NCBI GenBank assembly: GCA_016200485.1
Contig: JACQEP010000011.1
Span: 16,231-80,230, forward strand
Direction: 5' to 3'
Origin: Gammaproteobacteria bacterium
Lineage (GTDB): Bacteria; Pseudomonadota; Gammaproteobacteria; Tenderiales; Tenderiaceae
DNA length: 64,000 nucleotides
The notes under the pieces were generated by a model. The model saw nothing but the letters and a program-made list of their open reading frames with translations, had not been told where the DNA came from and made no database searches. Below are positions 52,339-62,414 of this stretch, piece after piece. Each line of letters starts with the position of its first letter. Position 1 is the stretch's first letter. The translations under genes and the position numbers were made by a program.

Positions 52339-52803
52339 CTAGTTAGTCGCCTGTTCGACGACGTGACGGGTGCGGATAAAATCTTTATGGGAGACGTGCA
52401 ATAGATCGGCAATCTTGCGCACCAGGTGTTCTTCATAATGGTGCTTAGCGGCGTCAGCATAGGCCACACGCCACAGATTTTCGATGACTTTAATTTTTTG
52501 ATCGTAACTAAAATGGGTATCGACTAAGCGGGTGAATTCGTAGAGACAGGTGGCGCCCTCCATTTCGGATTCCGCCAATTGCACCAGTTCCGCCGTTTCC
52601 TGCTCTGACAAACCAAAGAAGGACCGTACCGCCGTTGTAATCGCCTTGCGTTCCGCCGGGGCAACGTGATAATCCGCCCTGGATATCTCGATCAACAGCG
52701 AAGCCGTTGCCAGTTGTAGCGCCTTCTCGGGGCTATCGGAATCGCGCCCGCCACTGATGGAACCAAGCCGTTGCTGAAAAAAATCGCGGATGTTGTTCAA
52801 CAT
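52339..52803 (-). CDS. TerB-like tellurite-resistance family protein
   Basis: 154 residues, all helical: LQLATASLLIEISRADYHVAPAERKAI, then a second repeat DQKIKVIENLWRVAYADAAKHHYEEHLVRKIADLL, the TerB fold with its conserved acidic metal-binding residues. The name is historical; TerB domains are general envelope-stress or metal-associated modules. It starts 4 bp past the stop of the ankyrin gene and is probably cotranscribed with it. Confidence 0.9.
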   Translation of the reverse strand: MLNNIRDFFQQRLGSISGGRDSDSPEKALQLATASLLIEISRADYHVAPAERKAITTAVRSFFGLSEQETAELVQLAESEMEGATCLYEFTRLVDTHFSYDQKIKVIENLWRVAYADAAKHHYEEHLVRKIADLLHVSHKDFIRTRHVVEQATN

Positions 52804-52807
52804 CGAG

Positions 52808-54706
52808 TTATTGCCCCTGCAATTTTAACAATGTCACTTCTTCGCGGGAACCAGCAGTACGCAATAACTGCACCACCTCGGCATCGCCACGATCTGCTGC
52901 TTCGCGGATGGCTGTTTTGCCATTACTGTTGTGAATATTGATCTCTGCACCGGCACCCAACAGCAACTTCACCATCTCTGTCTGTCCCGCATGCGCGGCA
53001 TAGAGCATTGCTGTCATGCCAGTGAGCGTAGTCTCAGGTACGCTGTAGCCCAAATCGGGCTTTTCAACGGCATTGATACTGGCGCCCTTGGTTAATAGCA
53101 ATTGCGCCAGTTCGCGGTTGCCGCGCCGTGCGGCTTCCATCAACGGCATGGTGCCCGCCATGCTGGCGATATTGGCGTCTGCCTCACGATTGAGCAACAA
53201 TTCCGCAACGGCGGGGCGATCATTTTCAATAGCGTTGTAGAGTGCAGTCTTGCCCATTACACCGCGATAGTTGATATCGGCACCTGCGGCAAGCAATAAC
53301 TTGACGGCTTCTTCATGCCCACCTTGCGCGGCACGAATTAATACGCTGTTACGCCCCAAGGCCAGATTGCCGGCGGCGGAGCGATTGTTACGATTGTCAC
53401 GCTCCAGGGTATTCGGGTCAGCGCCATGATCCAGCAGAATCTTCACCAGATCGGCATTGCCATCACTGGCGCCGATATACAGCAGCGTGTCGCCACGACG
53501 ATTCGGCAGATTGGGCTGCGCACCTTGTGCTAACAAATAAGTCACGATATCGAACTGCCCTTGGCGACCGGCCGCCAGCAATGCGGTATCGCCACGGGCA
53601 GCGGCTTCCATCAATCCGCGCTCACTCAACGGCGCGTGCGATTTCGCCATCGCAAATTGCGCCAGCCCGGAAGGCACAAAATTCACTTGCGCACCTTGTG
53701 CAACCAGACTTTTAACCATTGCCAGCTGGCCTTCATAGGCGGCGGCCAGTAAAGGGGTGATGCCATTAGGATTGGCGTAATTTATGTTGGCGCCATTCGC
53801 AAGCAACTCGCCCACTTTTCGCTCATCCCCCGTACGCGCCGCACGCAACAGTGCATCGTCATTACTGAGCGTGGCATAGGCACGATCGTCATGCGCGCCC
53901 CCTTGTCTGAGCAAGGTTACCATTGCCTCGTCTTTGCGTTGTGCCGCCAGATTCAATGCGGCATTGCCATGACTATCAGTCAAATTCGGATCGGCACCCG
54001 ACTCGAGCAACAAGCGTGCAATCGCCTGCCAGTCGGTGGATTGTTGCGTCAGACCATTAGTCACGGCATACATTAATGGCGTAAAACCACCCACACGCAA
54101 ATTAGGCGCCAGAGTGTTTTTGATATTCGGATTGGCACCGCCATTCAGCAACACCTGGACCGTGGAATAATCGCCATATTGCACGGCGAGAAAGAGCGCT
54201 GTTTCACCCTTATTGTTACGCGCATTAACTTCAGCACCTGCTTGTAATAATTGATGAGCAAGCTTGTAATCTGCTTTGGCGGCGGCACCCATCAGTGCGG
54301 TGGAGTCTTCGGTGTTGGTAGCATTGATGTTGGCGCCACGATCCAATAGCAAACTAACCGTCTCGCGCTGAGCATTCGCTGCCGCAGCAATCAATGCTGT
54401 GTTGCCGTGCGCATCGCGGGCGTCAACGGCGATACCGGCATCGAGCAGATATTTAACAGTATCGATTTCGCCGTAACGTGCCGCGAGCACCAACCGTGAT
54501 GGCGAGACATCCACCGCAGCGGCGAGATCGCCAGCTGCAGGTGCATCATTCGTTATGGCGGACGCCGTTGGGTTTACTGGCGTGTCAGTATTGGCAGGAG
54601 GGGTTTGTTGTTCCGCAATAAAACCATTGCCGGCGCAACCAGCAAGCGCTAATGCAACAGAAAAGCCAACACCGAATTTTATTGCACCGAAACGCACTGC
54701 TATCAT
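52808..54706 (-). CDS. ankyrin-repeat lipoprotein
   Basis: 632 residues from ATG 54706. The signal peptide ends in lipobox LAGC (Cys24), so it is a lipoprotein on the periplasmic or outer-membrane face. The rest is around 14 ankyrin repeats of ~33 residues, e.g. DAHGNTALIAAAANAQRETV; the longest interruption is near residues 240-275. Ankyrin arrays mediate protein binding. Function unknown; its operon partner is the TerB-like gene. Confidence 0.88.
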   Translation of the reverse strand: MIAVRFGAIKFGVGFSVALALAGCAGNGFIAEQQTPPANTDTPVNPTASAITNDAPAAGDLAAAVDVSPSRLVLAARYGEIDTVKYLLDAGIAVDARDAHGNTALIAAAANAQRETVSLLLDRGANINATNTEDSTALMGAAAKADYKLAHQLLQAGAEVNARNNKGETALFLAVQYGDYSTVQVLLNGGANPNIKNTLAPNLRVGGFTPLMYAVTNGLTQQSTDWQAIARLLLESGADPNLTDSHGNAALNLAAQRKDEAMVTLLRQGGAHDDRAYATLSNDDALLRAARTGDERKVGELLANGANINYANPNGITPLLAAAYEGQLAMVKSLVAQGAQVNFVPSGLAQFAMAKSHAPLSERGLMEAAARGDTALLAAGRQGQFDIVTYLLAQGAQPNLPNRRGDTLLYIGASDGNADLVKILLDHGADPNTLERDNRNNRSAAGNLALGRNSVLIRAAQGGHEEAVKLLLAAGADINYRGVMGKTALYNAIENDRPAVAELLLNREADANIASMAGTMPLMEAARRGNRELAQLLLTKGASINAVEKPDLGYSVPETTLTGMTAMLYAAHAGQTEMVKLLLGAGAEINIHNSNGKTAIREAADRGDAEVVQLLRTAGSREEVTLLKLQGQ

Positions 54707-54875
54707 GTTCTGATCACGCATATATCAGCCCCTTGATGTCCCGCATGTCGCCGCTATCATTCATTCTATGGACGCCGTGTTCGCCACCCATAACCGATCT
54801 ATGGAATAAAACCTTACGAATTATATCATCTAATTTATTGATTCGCGCAGCCGGAAACAAGGTTGATGCGGGTAA

Positions 54876-55589
54876 CTATTGGCGCCAGACGCTCTTGCCG
54901 CCACAGCTTTTTTCGACCCGGTCCAGATAGGCCTCATGAGCCGCGATTTCATCGGCACTGGGCCGTATCACCGGCAACGGGGCACGATCCGTCATGCGGC
55001 GCAGGGTTGTCTGCAGACCATTTGGGGCCTGCGGTTCCTGCGATGCATCCAGCAACAGGGCCGTCTGGCCCCCGGTCATCGCCAGGTAAACATCGGCCAG
55101 GATTTCGGAGTCCAATAAGGCGCCGTGCAAGGTTCTTCCTGAATTATCAATACTATAGCGCTTGCACAGGGCATCCAGACTGTTGCGCTGACCGGGGTGC
55201 ATCTGGCGGGCCAAGGTCAAAGTATCCAGGATCTGACAGTGTTCCTGAATCTGTCCCCACTCCTCCTTACCCAGCCGGGCAAACTCATGATTCAGAAAAC
55301 CGACATCGAACGGCGCATTATGGATAACCAACTCGGCCCCACGAATAAATTCGAGAAACTCGCGAGCAACGTCGGTGAAACGTGGCTTATCTGCGAGAAA
55401 CTCGCTGGTAATACCATGCACCTCGACTGCGCTCTCGTCGATTTTGCGATCCGGCTGTAAATACTGGTGGAAGTGGTTACCGGTGAGCCGCCGGTTCACC
55501 AGCTCGACGCAACCGATTTCGATAATCCGGTGCCCGTCGGCGGGATCCAGACCTGTGGTTTCGGTATCGAGAATTATCTGTCGCATCAT
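54876..55589 (-). CDS. dnaQ: DNA polymerase III epsilon (proofreading) subunit
   Basis: 237 residues. Exo I ILDTETTGLDP (Asp and Glu), Exo II HNAPFDVGFLNHEF and Exo III HGALLDSEILADVYL are complete, followed by the C-terminal tether to the alpha subunit. 3'-5' exonuclease of the replicase. Follows rnhA by 9 bp, as in E. coli-type clusters. Confidence 0.96.
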   Translation of the reverse strand: MMRQIILDTETTGLDPADGHRIIEIGCVELVNRRLTGNHFHQYLQPDRKIDESAVEVHGITSEFLADKPRFTDVAREFLEFIRGAELVIHNAPFDVGFLNHEFARLGKEEWGQIQEHCQILDTLTLARQMHPGQRNSLDALCKRYSIDNSGRTLHGALLDSEILADVYLAMTGGQTALLLDASQEPQAPNGLQTTLRRMTDRAPLPVIRPSADEIAAHEAYLDRVEKSCGGKSVWRQ

Positions 55590-55598
55590 GCTCTCCGA

Positions 55599-56054
55599 TT
55601 ATCCCTGAATCTGCATTTTAATCATTTCATCAATCGCTTGGTTAGCCAAGGCATCCGCCTGTTCATTTTCGGGATGACCGGTGTGCCCCCGCACCCAATG
55701 CCACTCGACCTGGTGACGGCTAGCCGCTTCATCCAGTCGCTGCCAGAGATCGATATTTTTCACCGGCTTGCGATCGGCGGTTTTCCAGCCGCGACGCTTC
55801 CAGTTGGCCATCCATTCGGTAATCCCCTGGCGCACATACTGCGAATCCGTGGTCACATTCACTCGACATGATCGCTTCAGACTTTCCAGCGCTGCGATCG
55901 CCGCCATCAGTTCCATCCGATTATTGGTGGTATGCGGTTCCGCCCCGCTCAGCGTTTTCTCATTCTCTTTATAACGCAGGATTGCGCCCCAACCCCCAGG
56001 ACCCGGATTGCCACGACAGGCACCGTCGGTAAAAATATCGACCCGATCAGACAT
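55599..56054 (-). CDS. rnhA: ribonuclease HI
   Basis: 151 residues. Catalytic residues seen in [19 protein letters not shown] (Asp10), [12 protein letters not shown] (Glu48), TTDSQYV (Asp70) and the late Asp in NEQADALA. Degrades RNA in RNA-DNA hybrids. Its start overlaps the methyltransferase stop by 8 bp. Confidence 0.97.
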   Translation of the reverse strand: MSDRVDIFTDGACRGNPGPGGWGAILRYKENEKTLSGAEPHTTNNRMELMAAIAALESLKRSCRVNVTTDSQYVRQGITEWMANWKRRGWKTADRKPVKNIDLWQRLDEAASRHQVEWHWVRGHTGHPENEQADALANQAIDEMIKMQIQG

Positions 56055-56811
56055 GGGAACTGCTGCGCGTGGTGGGCCGTACTACACCGGCCACAACGCC
56101 GCGCCTGGGTCGCCAACGCGGTTTAATCGGCGTTAGGGTGGTCACCCGCTTCCTGGCCACCAAGACATAGGCCCCGCCCAAGCGTGGCCAGAACCTGGCG
56201 CCCAACTTTTCCATAAATCGTAGTCTTGTCATTAAGGTATGTCGCCGCAGCGGTGGCCGAAAGAAGTGATGACGCACCAGCACAATATCGAAACCCAGCA
56301 GCGCCATCCAGTCCTTGAGCCGGGTCAGACTCAAAAAGTCACCGCTCCAGGGCGCGTTCCGCCGCCGCAGGAGTCGGCGCAAGCCCCAAAGACTCCACGG
56401 GTTAAACCCCAGCACCACGATATGCCCTTCTGGGATCAGGATGCGATCAATCTCACGCAAAATTTCGTGCGGATCGCGCTCAAACTCCAGGGTATGCGGT
56501 AACACCACCACATCCACACTGTCCCCGGCCACAGGCAGGGCATCGGGATAAGCCACCAACGACGAACACACGTGCTCGTTGCCGTCCGGATCCACCACCA
56601 AGCGGTGGCTGATCCTGCTACTGGCGAGCAAATCGTCACCCTGCACCAATCCCACCTGCAGCAGGTGATAACCGAACAAGGTCGGCAGGATATCGTCCAA
56701 CTGCTGCCGCTCCATTTCCTGCAACAGCCGCCCCACCGGGCGCTGATACCAGGCGCGGAGATCCCAGCGTATCTTGTTAATTTCAGAGCGCTTGAGGCCA
56801 GCTATCATCAA
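56047..56811 (-). CDS. class I SAM-dependent methyltransferase (YafS-like)
   Basis: 254 residues. The SAM fold is partly degenerate at motif I but the later motifs are clear: [51 protein letters not shown]. Position between gloB and rnhA is that of E. coli yafS, whose substrate is unknown. Divergent from gloB. Confidence 0.88.
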   Translation of the reverse strand: MMIAGLKRSEINKIRWDLRAWYQRPVGRLLQEMERQQLDDILPTLFGYHLLQVGLVQGDDLLASSRISHRLVVDPDGNEHVCSSLVAYPDALPVAGDSVDVVVLPHTLEFERDPHEILREIDRILIPEGHIVVLGFNPWSLWGLRRLLRRRNAPWSGDFLSLTRLKDWMALLGFDIVLVRHHFFRPPLRRHTLMTRLRFMEKLGARFWPRLGGAYVLVARKRVTTLTPIKPRWRPRRGVVAGVVRPTTRSSSHV

Positions 56812-56875
56812 TTGTCCCTAATCTGCGCCATTCTCTAAGGTTGACCTAAGGTAACAAGCTTGTCAGCATGGCGCG

Positions 56876-57640
56876 ATGATTTCAATCGAAGCCATCCCTG
56901 CCTTTGAAGATAATTATATCTGGCTGCTCAAACCAGGTGGCGGCCAGGCGGTGGTCGTCGATCCCGGCGAAGCAGGTCCGGTGATCGCCACCCTTGAACA
57001 ACAAGGTCTAACACTGGTCGCCATCCTCGTGACCCACGGCCACCACGATCATGTCGGCGGCATCGCGGAACTGGTCAGACGCTATCAACCTGCCGTCTAT
57101 GGCCCTCGCCATGAGATCGTCCCCTTTATCAAGCATCCGCTCGGCGACGGGGATCAGGTTACAGTCGGCCCGCTGCAACTGGAAGTCCTGGATGTTCCGG
57201 GCCACACCGCCGGACATATTGCTTATTACGGCCACGACAGCCTGTTTTGCGGAGATACCTTGTTTACCGCTGGCTGCGGCAAGATCTTCAGCGGCACCAG
57301 TCAGCAACTCTATCATTCACTTAAAAAAATCTCAGGCCTGCCGACATATATAAATATCTACTGCGCACACGAATATACCCTCGATAATCTGCGATTTGCA
57401 CTGTTGGTCGAACCTGATAACGACGCGCTGAAACAGCGGCAGCAACAGACTCAATCATTACGCCAACGAGGACTCGCCACCGTCCCGTCGACACTTGAAC
57501 TTGAGCTGAACACTAACCCATTTCTGCGTTGTCATTCGGCGACAATAATCGCCGCCACCCAACAGAAGGCAGGTAACATTCTGAAAAATGAAGAAGATAT
57601 ATTCCGGAACCTGCGCCAGTGGAGGGACGATTTTGCTTAA
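56876..57640 (+). CDS. gloB: hydroxyacylglutathione hydrolase (glyoxalase II)
   Basis: 254 residues. Binuclear metal motif THGHHDHVGG (His54, His56, Asp58, His59), then VPGHTAGHI, GDTLFTAGCGK and CAHEYTLDNLRFAL, the GloB signatures. Splits S-lactoylglutathione to lactate and glutathione, completing methylglyoxal detoxification. A glyoxalase I is not apparent nearby apart from the uncharacterised VOC genes at 5.8-8.2 kb. Confidence 0.96.
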   Translation: MISIEAIPAFEDNYIWLLKPGGGQAVVVDPGEAGPVIATLEQQGLTLVAILVTHGHHDHVGGIAELVRRYQPAVYGPRHEIVPFIKHPLGDGDQVTVGPLQLEVLDVPGHTAGHIAYYGHDSLFCGDTLFTAGCGKIFSGTSQQLYHSLKKISGLPTYINIYCAHEYTLDNLRFALLVEPDNDALKQRQQQTQSLRQRGLATVPSTLELELNTNPFLRCHSATIIAATQQKAGNILKNEEDIFRNLRQWRDDFA

Positions 57641-57701
57641 CCAATGGCGCGCCGCGGGTTATACTTAGCGGCTTTTAGAAGTACTTGAGGACGCTCCCCT
57701 G

Positions 57702-59600
57702 ATGCTGGAAAAGACGAAACCTGTAGTCCGCACTTTCCTGCTTCATATCAGTCTCTGCATGTTATTGATTGGTTGCGCGACTTCGCAACCCAAACCCGTG
57801 GTGCAAATCAAACCTGCGTCCGCTACTATGGCGCCTGCCCCGGCCCAAACTCCACCCCCGGCAAACGCCACCAAACCAAAATTAACGCTCAGCCAGGAAA
57901 TCATTGGTCTTGCCGATGCCCCTGAACCACCGCCCTTCGAGGAAATCTCCTCGGTACTCGATGCCCGTAATTCAGCGATTTCGCTCAACGACGTTCTCAC
58001 GTCCCTCGATGACAATGTTACCGAAGCCGACGAATCCGTCGCCGAATCAGAGACCAATGTCGTAGACGATGCTGCCGAAACCTTCGACAATATTGGCGCC
58101 ACCACCGCTATCGTCGCCGATGATTCACTCATTTGGGAGCGACTTCGTCGCGGCTTTCGCCTGCAGGATAAGGATCACCCTCGCGTCGAACCCGATTTGA
58201 ATTGGTATGCCAGTCGACCCGATTATCTCGACCGTACCTTCAAACGCGCGCGCCCTTATCTGCATTATATCCTCGAGCAGATAGAGAAACGCGGCATGCC
58301 CACTGAAATCGCGCTGTTGCCGGTAGTTGAGAGCGCCTTTCAACCCTTCGCCTACTCTCAGAGCAATGCCGCGGGCATCTGGCAATTTATCTCTGGCACC
58401 GCACGCCGTTACGACCTCAAGATGAACTGGTGGTATGACGGCCGCCGCGACATTAAGGCATCAACCGAAGCAGCACTCAATTATCTTGAATACTTAAATC
58501 GCGATTTTAATGGCGACTGGTTGCTGGCACTTGCGGCATACAACTCCGGCGAAGGCACCGTACGCCGAGCCGTGAGAAACAATCAAAGCCGTGGCCTCGG
58601 CATCAGCTACTGGGATCTCGATTTACCGAAAGAAACCCGTGGCTATGTCCCGAAGCTACTGGCCATCAGCAAAATTGTTGCCTCGCCTGCCGACTACAAC
58701 ATCGTGCTGGAAGAAATCCCCAACCGCTCGCAGATTGTCTCTGTCACCATCGAGTCGCAACTGGATTTGGCCCTGGCCGCGGAAATGGCCCATATCTCGC
58801 TGGAAGAACTTTACACATTAAATCCCGGTTATAACCGTTGGGCCACCTCGCCTAATGGCCCTCATCGCCTGATGCTGCCGCGCGACCGCGCCGAACTCTT
58901 CAAGACAAAACTTGCCGAGATTCCCATCCACAAGCGCATGAAGTGGCTCCACCATCAAGTTGCAAAGGGTGAAACACTGAGTCAGATTGCGTCCAAATAT
59001 AGTCTCTCGGTAGATGCCGTCAGGCGCGCCAACGACCTCAAAGAGCGCCGCGTCAAACGTGGCCAGCATCTCGTAATTCCCGTCGCCAGCCTCAGCAATA
59101 TTGAAGCCTCATCCAAGAGAGAGCGGAGTAATTCCAAAAACAAGACCAAGGACAAGGGCTCCTACACCGTGCAAAAGGGGGATACTCTGTATAAAATCGC
59201 CCGAGATCTTGACGTCCCGGTCAAAGAACTTGCCGCATGGAATAGCCTGACCACGCGGGACAAAGTAAAACTCGGCCAGAAGCTCACCATTAAGCATGAT
59301 GACAGCTATGAGAAAAGCAGCGAACCCACGGCAACAGCGTTCGTCTCCGCCATTCCCAGCATTGATTCCATCCGCCCCGATCACAGCAGTGGGCCGGGGA
59401 AGGTGCTTGGTGCCGATCAAGTTACCCGCAAGATCAGTTATCAGGTCCGTCATGGTGATTCGCTGACGCGGATTTCACGCCGATTTAATGTCACCATTGC
59501 CCAAATTCGACAATGGAACCCCAGCATCAAAAAGAAAGTCCGTCCGGGTCAGTCATTGACGGTATATGTAGACGTTACCAAACTCTCCGATAACATCTGA
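57702..59600 (+). CDS. mltD: membrane-bound lytic murein transglycosylase D
   Basis: 632 residues. Lipobox LIGC (Cys25), a Pro/Asp-rich linker, an SLT domain with catalytic Glu in LLPVVESAFQPFAYS and SNAAGIWQFISGTARRYDLKMNW, then three LysM peptidoglycan-binding repeats (HQVAKGETLSQIASKY, YTVQKGDTLYKIARDL, YQVRHGDSLTRISRRF). Cuts murein with 1,6-anhydro ends. It follows gloB by ~60 bp, as in E. coli. Confidence 0.95.
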   Translation: MLEKTKPVVRTFLLHISLCMLLIGCATSQPKPVVQIKPASATMAPAPAQTPPPANATKPKLTLSQEIIGLADAPEPPPFEEISSVLDARNSAISLNDVLTSLDDNVTEADESVAESETNVVDDAAETFDNIGATTAIVADDSLIWERLRRGFRLQDKDHPRVEPDLNWYASRPDYLDRTFKRARPYLHYILEQIEKRGMPTEIALLPVVESAFQPFAYSQSNAAGIWQFISGTARRYDLKMNWWYDGRRDIKASTEAALNYLEYLNRDFNGDWLLALAAYNSGEGTVRRAVRNNQSRGLGISYWDLDLPKETRGYVPKLLAISKIVASPADYNIVLEEIPNRSQIVSVTIESQLDLALAAEMAHISLEELYTLNPGYNRWATSPNGPHRLMLPRDRAELFKTKLAEIPIHKRMKWLHHQVAKGETLSQIASKYSLSVDAVRRANDLKERRVKRGQHLVIPVASLSNIEASSKRERSNSKNKTKDKGSYTVQKGDTLYKIARDLDVPVKELAAWNSLTTRDKVKLGQKLTIKHDDSYEKSSEPTATAFVSAIPSIDSIRPDHSSGPGKVLGADQVTRKISYQVRHGDSLTRISRRFNVTIAQIRQWNPSIKKKVRPGQSLTVYVDVTKLSDNI

Positions 59601-59733
59601 TCTCCTCTCTTGCTAGCGAAGACCAATAAAGCCGCTGACGCGATCCGCTCGATCCGCTACACTTGTCTCTCACCATACTCTCGCAGGAGAGTACAGGTGT
59701 GTGCTGCACCGATTAATTACCGGGGAGAGAAAC

Positions 59734-60780
59734 ATGGTCAAGGCTATTCCAGTCATCGGCGTACTACTGGCAATCACTCTCAGTGGCTGTAGCGCACCGG
59801 GCGGCGTGCCAAGCAGCAGCAAATCCAGCACTGCCACTGCCGCACCCCCTGCCACACTACCCCGTCCGGAACCTGATTGGATCAACAACGAAAGCGCCCG
59901 TTATGGCCGCATTGAATACATCACTAAAAAAGCAGACGCCAATAATATTGAACAGGCACGCCAGGCGGCGCGCGACAAAATCATTACCCTGTTTACTTAT
60001 GTTGACCCCAACATCAAGGGAAACACCCTCAAGAACAGTTCTGCAACCCTGATCGCCACTGCCGCACCAGAAATTGTGTCCGCCATCACCGTTGTCGACG
60101 AATGGCAAAGTCCGGACACCAAAACTTTCTATGCCCTTGCCGCCATGCAACGCAACCACGGTGAATCTTACATGAAGACCAAGATTCCGCAGCTTGATCA
60201 GGAAACGCAAAAACTCATCGACGCCTCTGCCATCAAGAATATTGATCCACTGCGCAGAACGGGCATCCTTGCTAAGGCCTTGCGTGCACAAAAACAGCGC
60301 CAATATCTGCAACAGTCGATGCGTACTGTCGATGTCACCGGCCGTGGTATCAAAGCCATATGGGATGTGGTGCGCATTGAGGCCGATCTTGAAGAGCAAC
60401 TCAAACAACTCAAAATTCAGCCTACAGCTGCTTCAGATGACAACGCTGAGGCCCAAGTCATGGCCAATTTGTTAACCGGCGGTCTCAAAACTGCTGGGCT
60501 GACACCGGCCGACACCGGCCACGCCGATTATTTACTGAGAGGAAAGCTCACCATCGACCCGAAACGCCTGCCGAACAACTGGGTTTCAGGCCAAGGGGTC
60601 CTGCACATTGAACTGGCTGAAAAAATCGCCGGACTCAGCCGCGGTGAAAAACGCTGGGAAATTGAAATGCCCGGTCTGGATGAAGAAACTGCCGTCCGCC
60701 GAGTGACCGAAAAGGCTGAATTTACGCTCAAAAAAGAAATGCGTAATGTGTTGCTGGAGATTGCAATCAATCAGCCTTAA
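59734..60780 (+). CDS. LPP20-like lipoprotein, unknown function
   Basis: 348 residues from ATG 59734 (GGGGAGAG upstream). Lipobox LSGC (Cys19), a Ser/Thr/Pro linker, then EPDWINNESARYGRIEYITKKADANNIEQARQAARDKI, the N-terminal pattern of LPP20-type lipoproteins, and a second domain (~225-348) of alternating strands and helices. Surface or periplasmic; role unknown. Confidence 0.7.
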   Translation: MVKAIPVIGVLLAITLSGCSAPGGVPSSSKSSTATAAPPATLPRPEPDWINNESARYGRIEYITKKADANNIEQARQAARDKIITLFTYVDPNIKGNTLKNSSATLIATAAPEIVSAITVVDEWQSPDTKTFYALAAMQRNHGESYMKTKIPQLDQETQKLIDASAIKNIDPLRRTGILAKALRAQKQRQYLQQSMRTVDVTGRGIKAIWDVVRIEADLEEQLKQLKIQPTAASDDNAEAQVMANLLTGGLKTAGLTPADTGHADYLLRGKLTIDPKRLPNNWVSGQGVLHIELAEKIAGLSRGEKRWEIEMPGLDEETAVRRVTEKAEFTLKKEMRNVLLEIAINQP

Positions 60781-60815
60781 AAACCGCTGATATTGCTATA
60801 GCATTGCAATCCACG

Positions 60816-60842
60816 CAGGGGTGATTCATGAATCGCCCCTAC
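60816..60842. repeat. dispersed palindrome family A, third copy
   Basis: CAGGGGTGATTCATGAATCGCCCCTAC, one mismatch from the perfect copy at 12014. It covers the end of the cupin gene: its last four bases include the stop region of that - strand gene. Confidence 0.8.
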
Positions 60843-61207
60843 AATATTTCGGTGTCATCATGCGCATAAGCAGGTGCGCAGCTGCAAAGAATCACCAAAT
60901 CCTCGGCAGCGATATTTTCAATGGCATGCACGGTACCCGGTGCGATGCACACAGTATCGCCCGGGCTCACCTCAAAACGCTCGTCTCCCAGATGCATTAA
61001 TCCGTAGCCACGAAGAATGTAATACAGCTCTTCACTTCGATGATGCCGATGCGCCAGCGTACGCGTTCCCACAGCTACAATCGCCTCTGCCAAACTCTGT
61101 TTGGCGACACCATGCGCCACAGGATGCATTAACTCACGAATAATCGAACCATCTTTCGTGATGAAAGATTCGATCTGTGCATAATGCGTCACTACTGATT
61201 TCGTCAT
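60839..61207 (-). CDS. cupin-domain protein
   Basis: 122 residues. The single cupin shows RTLAHRHHRSEELYYILRG (metal-binding His cluster) and VSPGDTVCIAPGTVHAIEN (second motif with His). Such small cupins bind sugars or serve as isomerases or dioxygenases. It begins 12 bp after the tail-tube gene (GAGGAT ribosome site), so the two form a pair. Confidence 0.85.
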   Translation of the reverse strand: MTKSVVTHYAQIESFITKDGSIIRELMHPVAHGVAKQSLAEAIVAVGTRTLAHRHHRSEELYYILRGYGLMHLGDERFEVSPGDTVCIAPGTVHAIENIAAEDLVILCSCAPAYAHDDTEIL

Positions 61208-61219
61208 TACATCCTCACA

Positions 61220-61750
61220 TCAGCGCTTACGTTTGTTCGATGCCCCCGCGCCCGGTTCCATCGGCTCGGCAACGGAAGTATCACGCTCCCAACCTTCATG
61301 CTCCAACACCAGAGTTTCCATTGCCACTGCCGTTGCACTCGCGTCCAAATCACCTAACGCCGCATATTCCGACGGCCAGCAACGATACACTTTGTACGCC
61401 AACACGACCTGCCCTGATTCGTTGAGTAATTCAATGAGGATATCTTTGCGAAAATCCCTGAGCGCAATCTCAGGATTGCCCGCAGGATTCCACACCAGAT
61501 TCGCCCACTGTTCGAATGTCGTATCGTGCGTCACCCCCCGCTTCAGCACAATCGGCACAAATGACGAGAGCGCAGGTGCCTTGCGTTGAATATTGGGTTG
61601 CCCGCCCTCGCGGTATTCCACCACATCGGTATGCCGCTCCAAACCACTGATATACGAAATTCCGGCCACAACCCGTCCATCCCAACGTACGCGGAATTTA
61701 AACTGGGCGTAAGGATTCATTCGATGCGTATTTACACTAAATTGCGTCAT
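61220..61750 (-). CDS. contractile-tail tube-like protein (T4 gp19/Pvc1 family)
   Basis: 176 residues. The pattern FKFRVRWDGRVVAGISYISGL, VEYREGGQPN, LKRGVTHDTTFEQWANLVWN and DILIELLNESGQVVLAYKVYRCWPSEYAAL is typical of phage tail-tube and extracellular contractile injection system tube proteins, whose stacked hexamers form the inner tube. No sheath, baseplate or ATPase gene is near; its only partner is a cupin. AGAGAGGGAA precedes the ATG. Confidence 0.78.
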   Translation of the reverse strand: MTQFSVNTHRMNPYAQFKFRVRWDGRVVAGISYISGLERHTDVVEYREGGQPNIQRKAPALSSFVPIVLKRGVTHDTTFEQWANLVWNPAGNPEIALRDFRKDILIELLNESGQVVLAYKVYRCWPSEYAALGDLDASATAVAMETLVLEHEGWERDTSVAEPMEPGAGASNKRKR

Positions 61751-61886
61751 TGGATTCCCTCTCTTGATCTAATCCTTTAAAAACAGATAGATAACACCAC
61801 CATCTCACACAAACCGGCACTTTTTCTTGAATTCCCCTGTCTTGCCCCTTAAACTAACCGTTTAACCTCGAGCCAGGATATTCCCC

Positions 61887-62372
61887 ATGCAAATCGCCAA
61901 ACACAAAGTGGCCGTCATCGCCTACACCCTCACCGATGAAAACGGCAACATCCTTGATCAAACCAACGATCATCATCCCTTCGCCTTCATCCATGGTACA
62001 GGCAATATTATCCCAGGCTTGGAAAAAGCCCTAGAAGGTAAGCGTTCTGGCGATTCGATCACTGTCTCCATCGCCCCTGTTGATGGCTATGGCGAACGCG
62101 ATGAAGCGCTGAGCCAAGTAGTCCCGATTGATATGTTTAGCGGTGTCGATAAAGTCGAAGCCGGCATGCAGTTCCATGCACAGACCAATCATGGCCTCAG
62201 CGTCGTCACTGTCACTGAGGTCAAAGACGATAATGTCACTATCGACGGCAATCATCCATTGGCCGGCATTACGCTCAACTTCGATGTCAAAGTCATTGAC
62301 GTCCGCGATGCTTCCGCCGAAGAGGTGGATCATGGACATGTCCACGGGCCAGATGACGACCACCATCATTAA
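61887..62372 (+). CDS. slyD: FKBP-type peptidyl-prolyl isomerase SlyD
   Basis: 161 residues. N-terminal FKBP domain interrupted by the IF chaperone insert (~residues 65-125), and a His/Asp-rich metal tail VDHGHVHGPDDDHHH. Catalyses prolyl isomerisation and delivers nickel to metalloenzymes. An intrinsic terminator follows. Confidence 0.96.
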   Translation: MQIAKHKVAVIAYTLTDENGNILDQTNDHHPFAFIHGTGNIIPGLEKALEGKRSGDSITVSIAPVDGYGERDEALSQVVPIDMFSGVDKVEAGMQFHAQTNHGLSVVTVTEVKDDNVTIDGNHPLAGITLNFDVKVIDVRDASAEEVDHGHVHGPDDDHHH

Positions 62373-62383
62373 TCGAAATGACT

Positions 62384-62414
62384 GAAATGCGCCCGCTGGG
62401 CGCATTTCGTTTTA
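62384..62414 (+). terminator. intrinsic terminator after slyD
   Basis: GAAATGCGCCC-gct-GGGCGCATTTC stem followed by GTTTTA. Confidence 0.88.

Noticed and set aside
61220..61750. Prophage
   Set aside because: Only one tail-type gene with housekeeping neighbours; no integrase, capsid, terminase or lysis genes around it.
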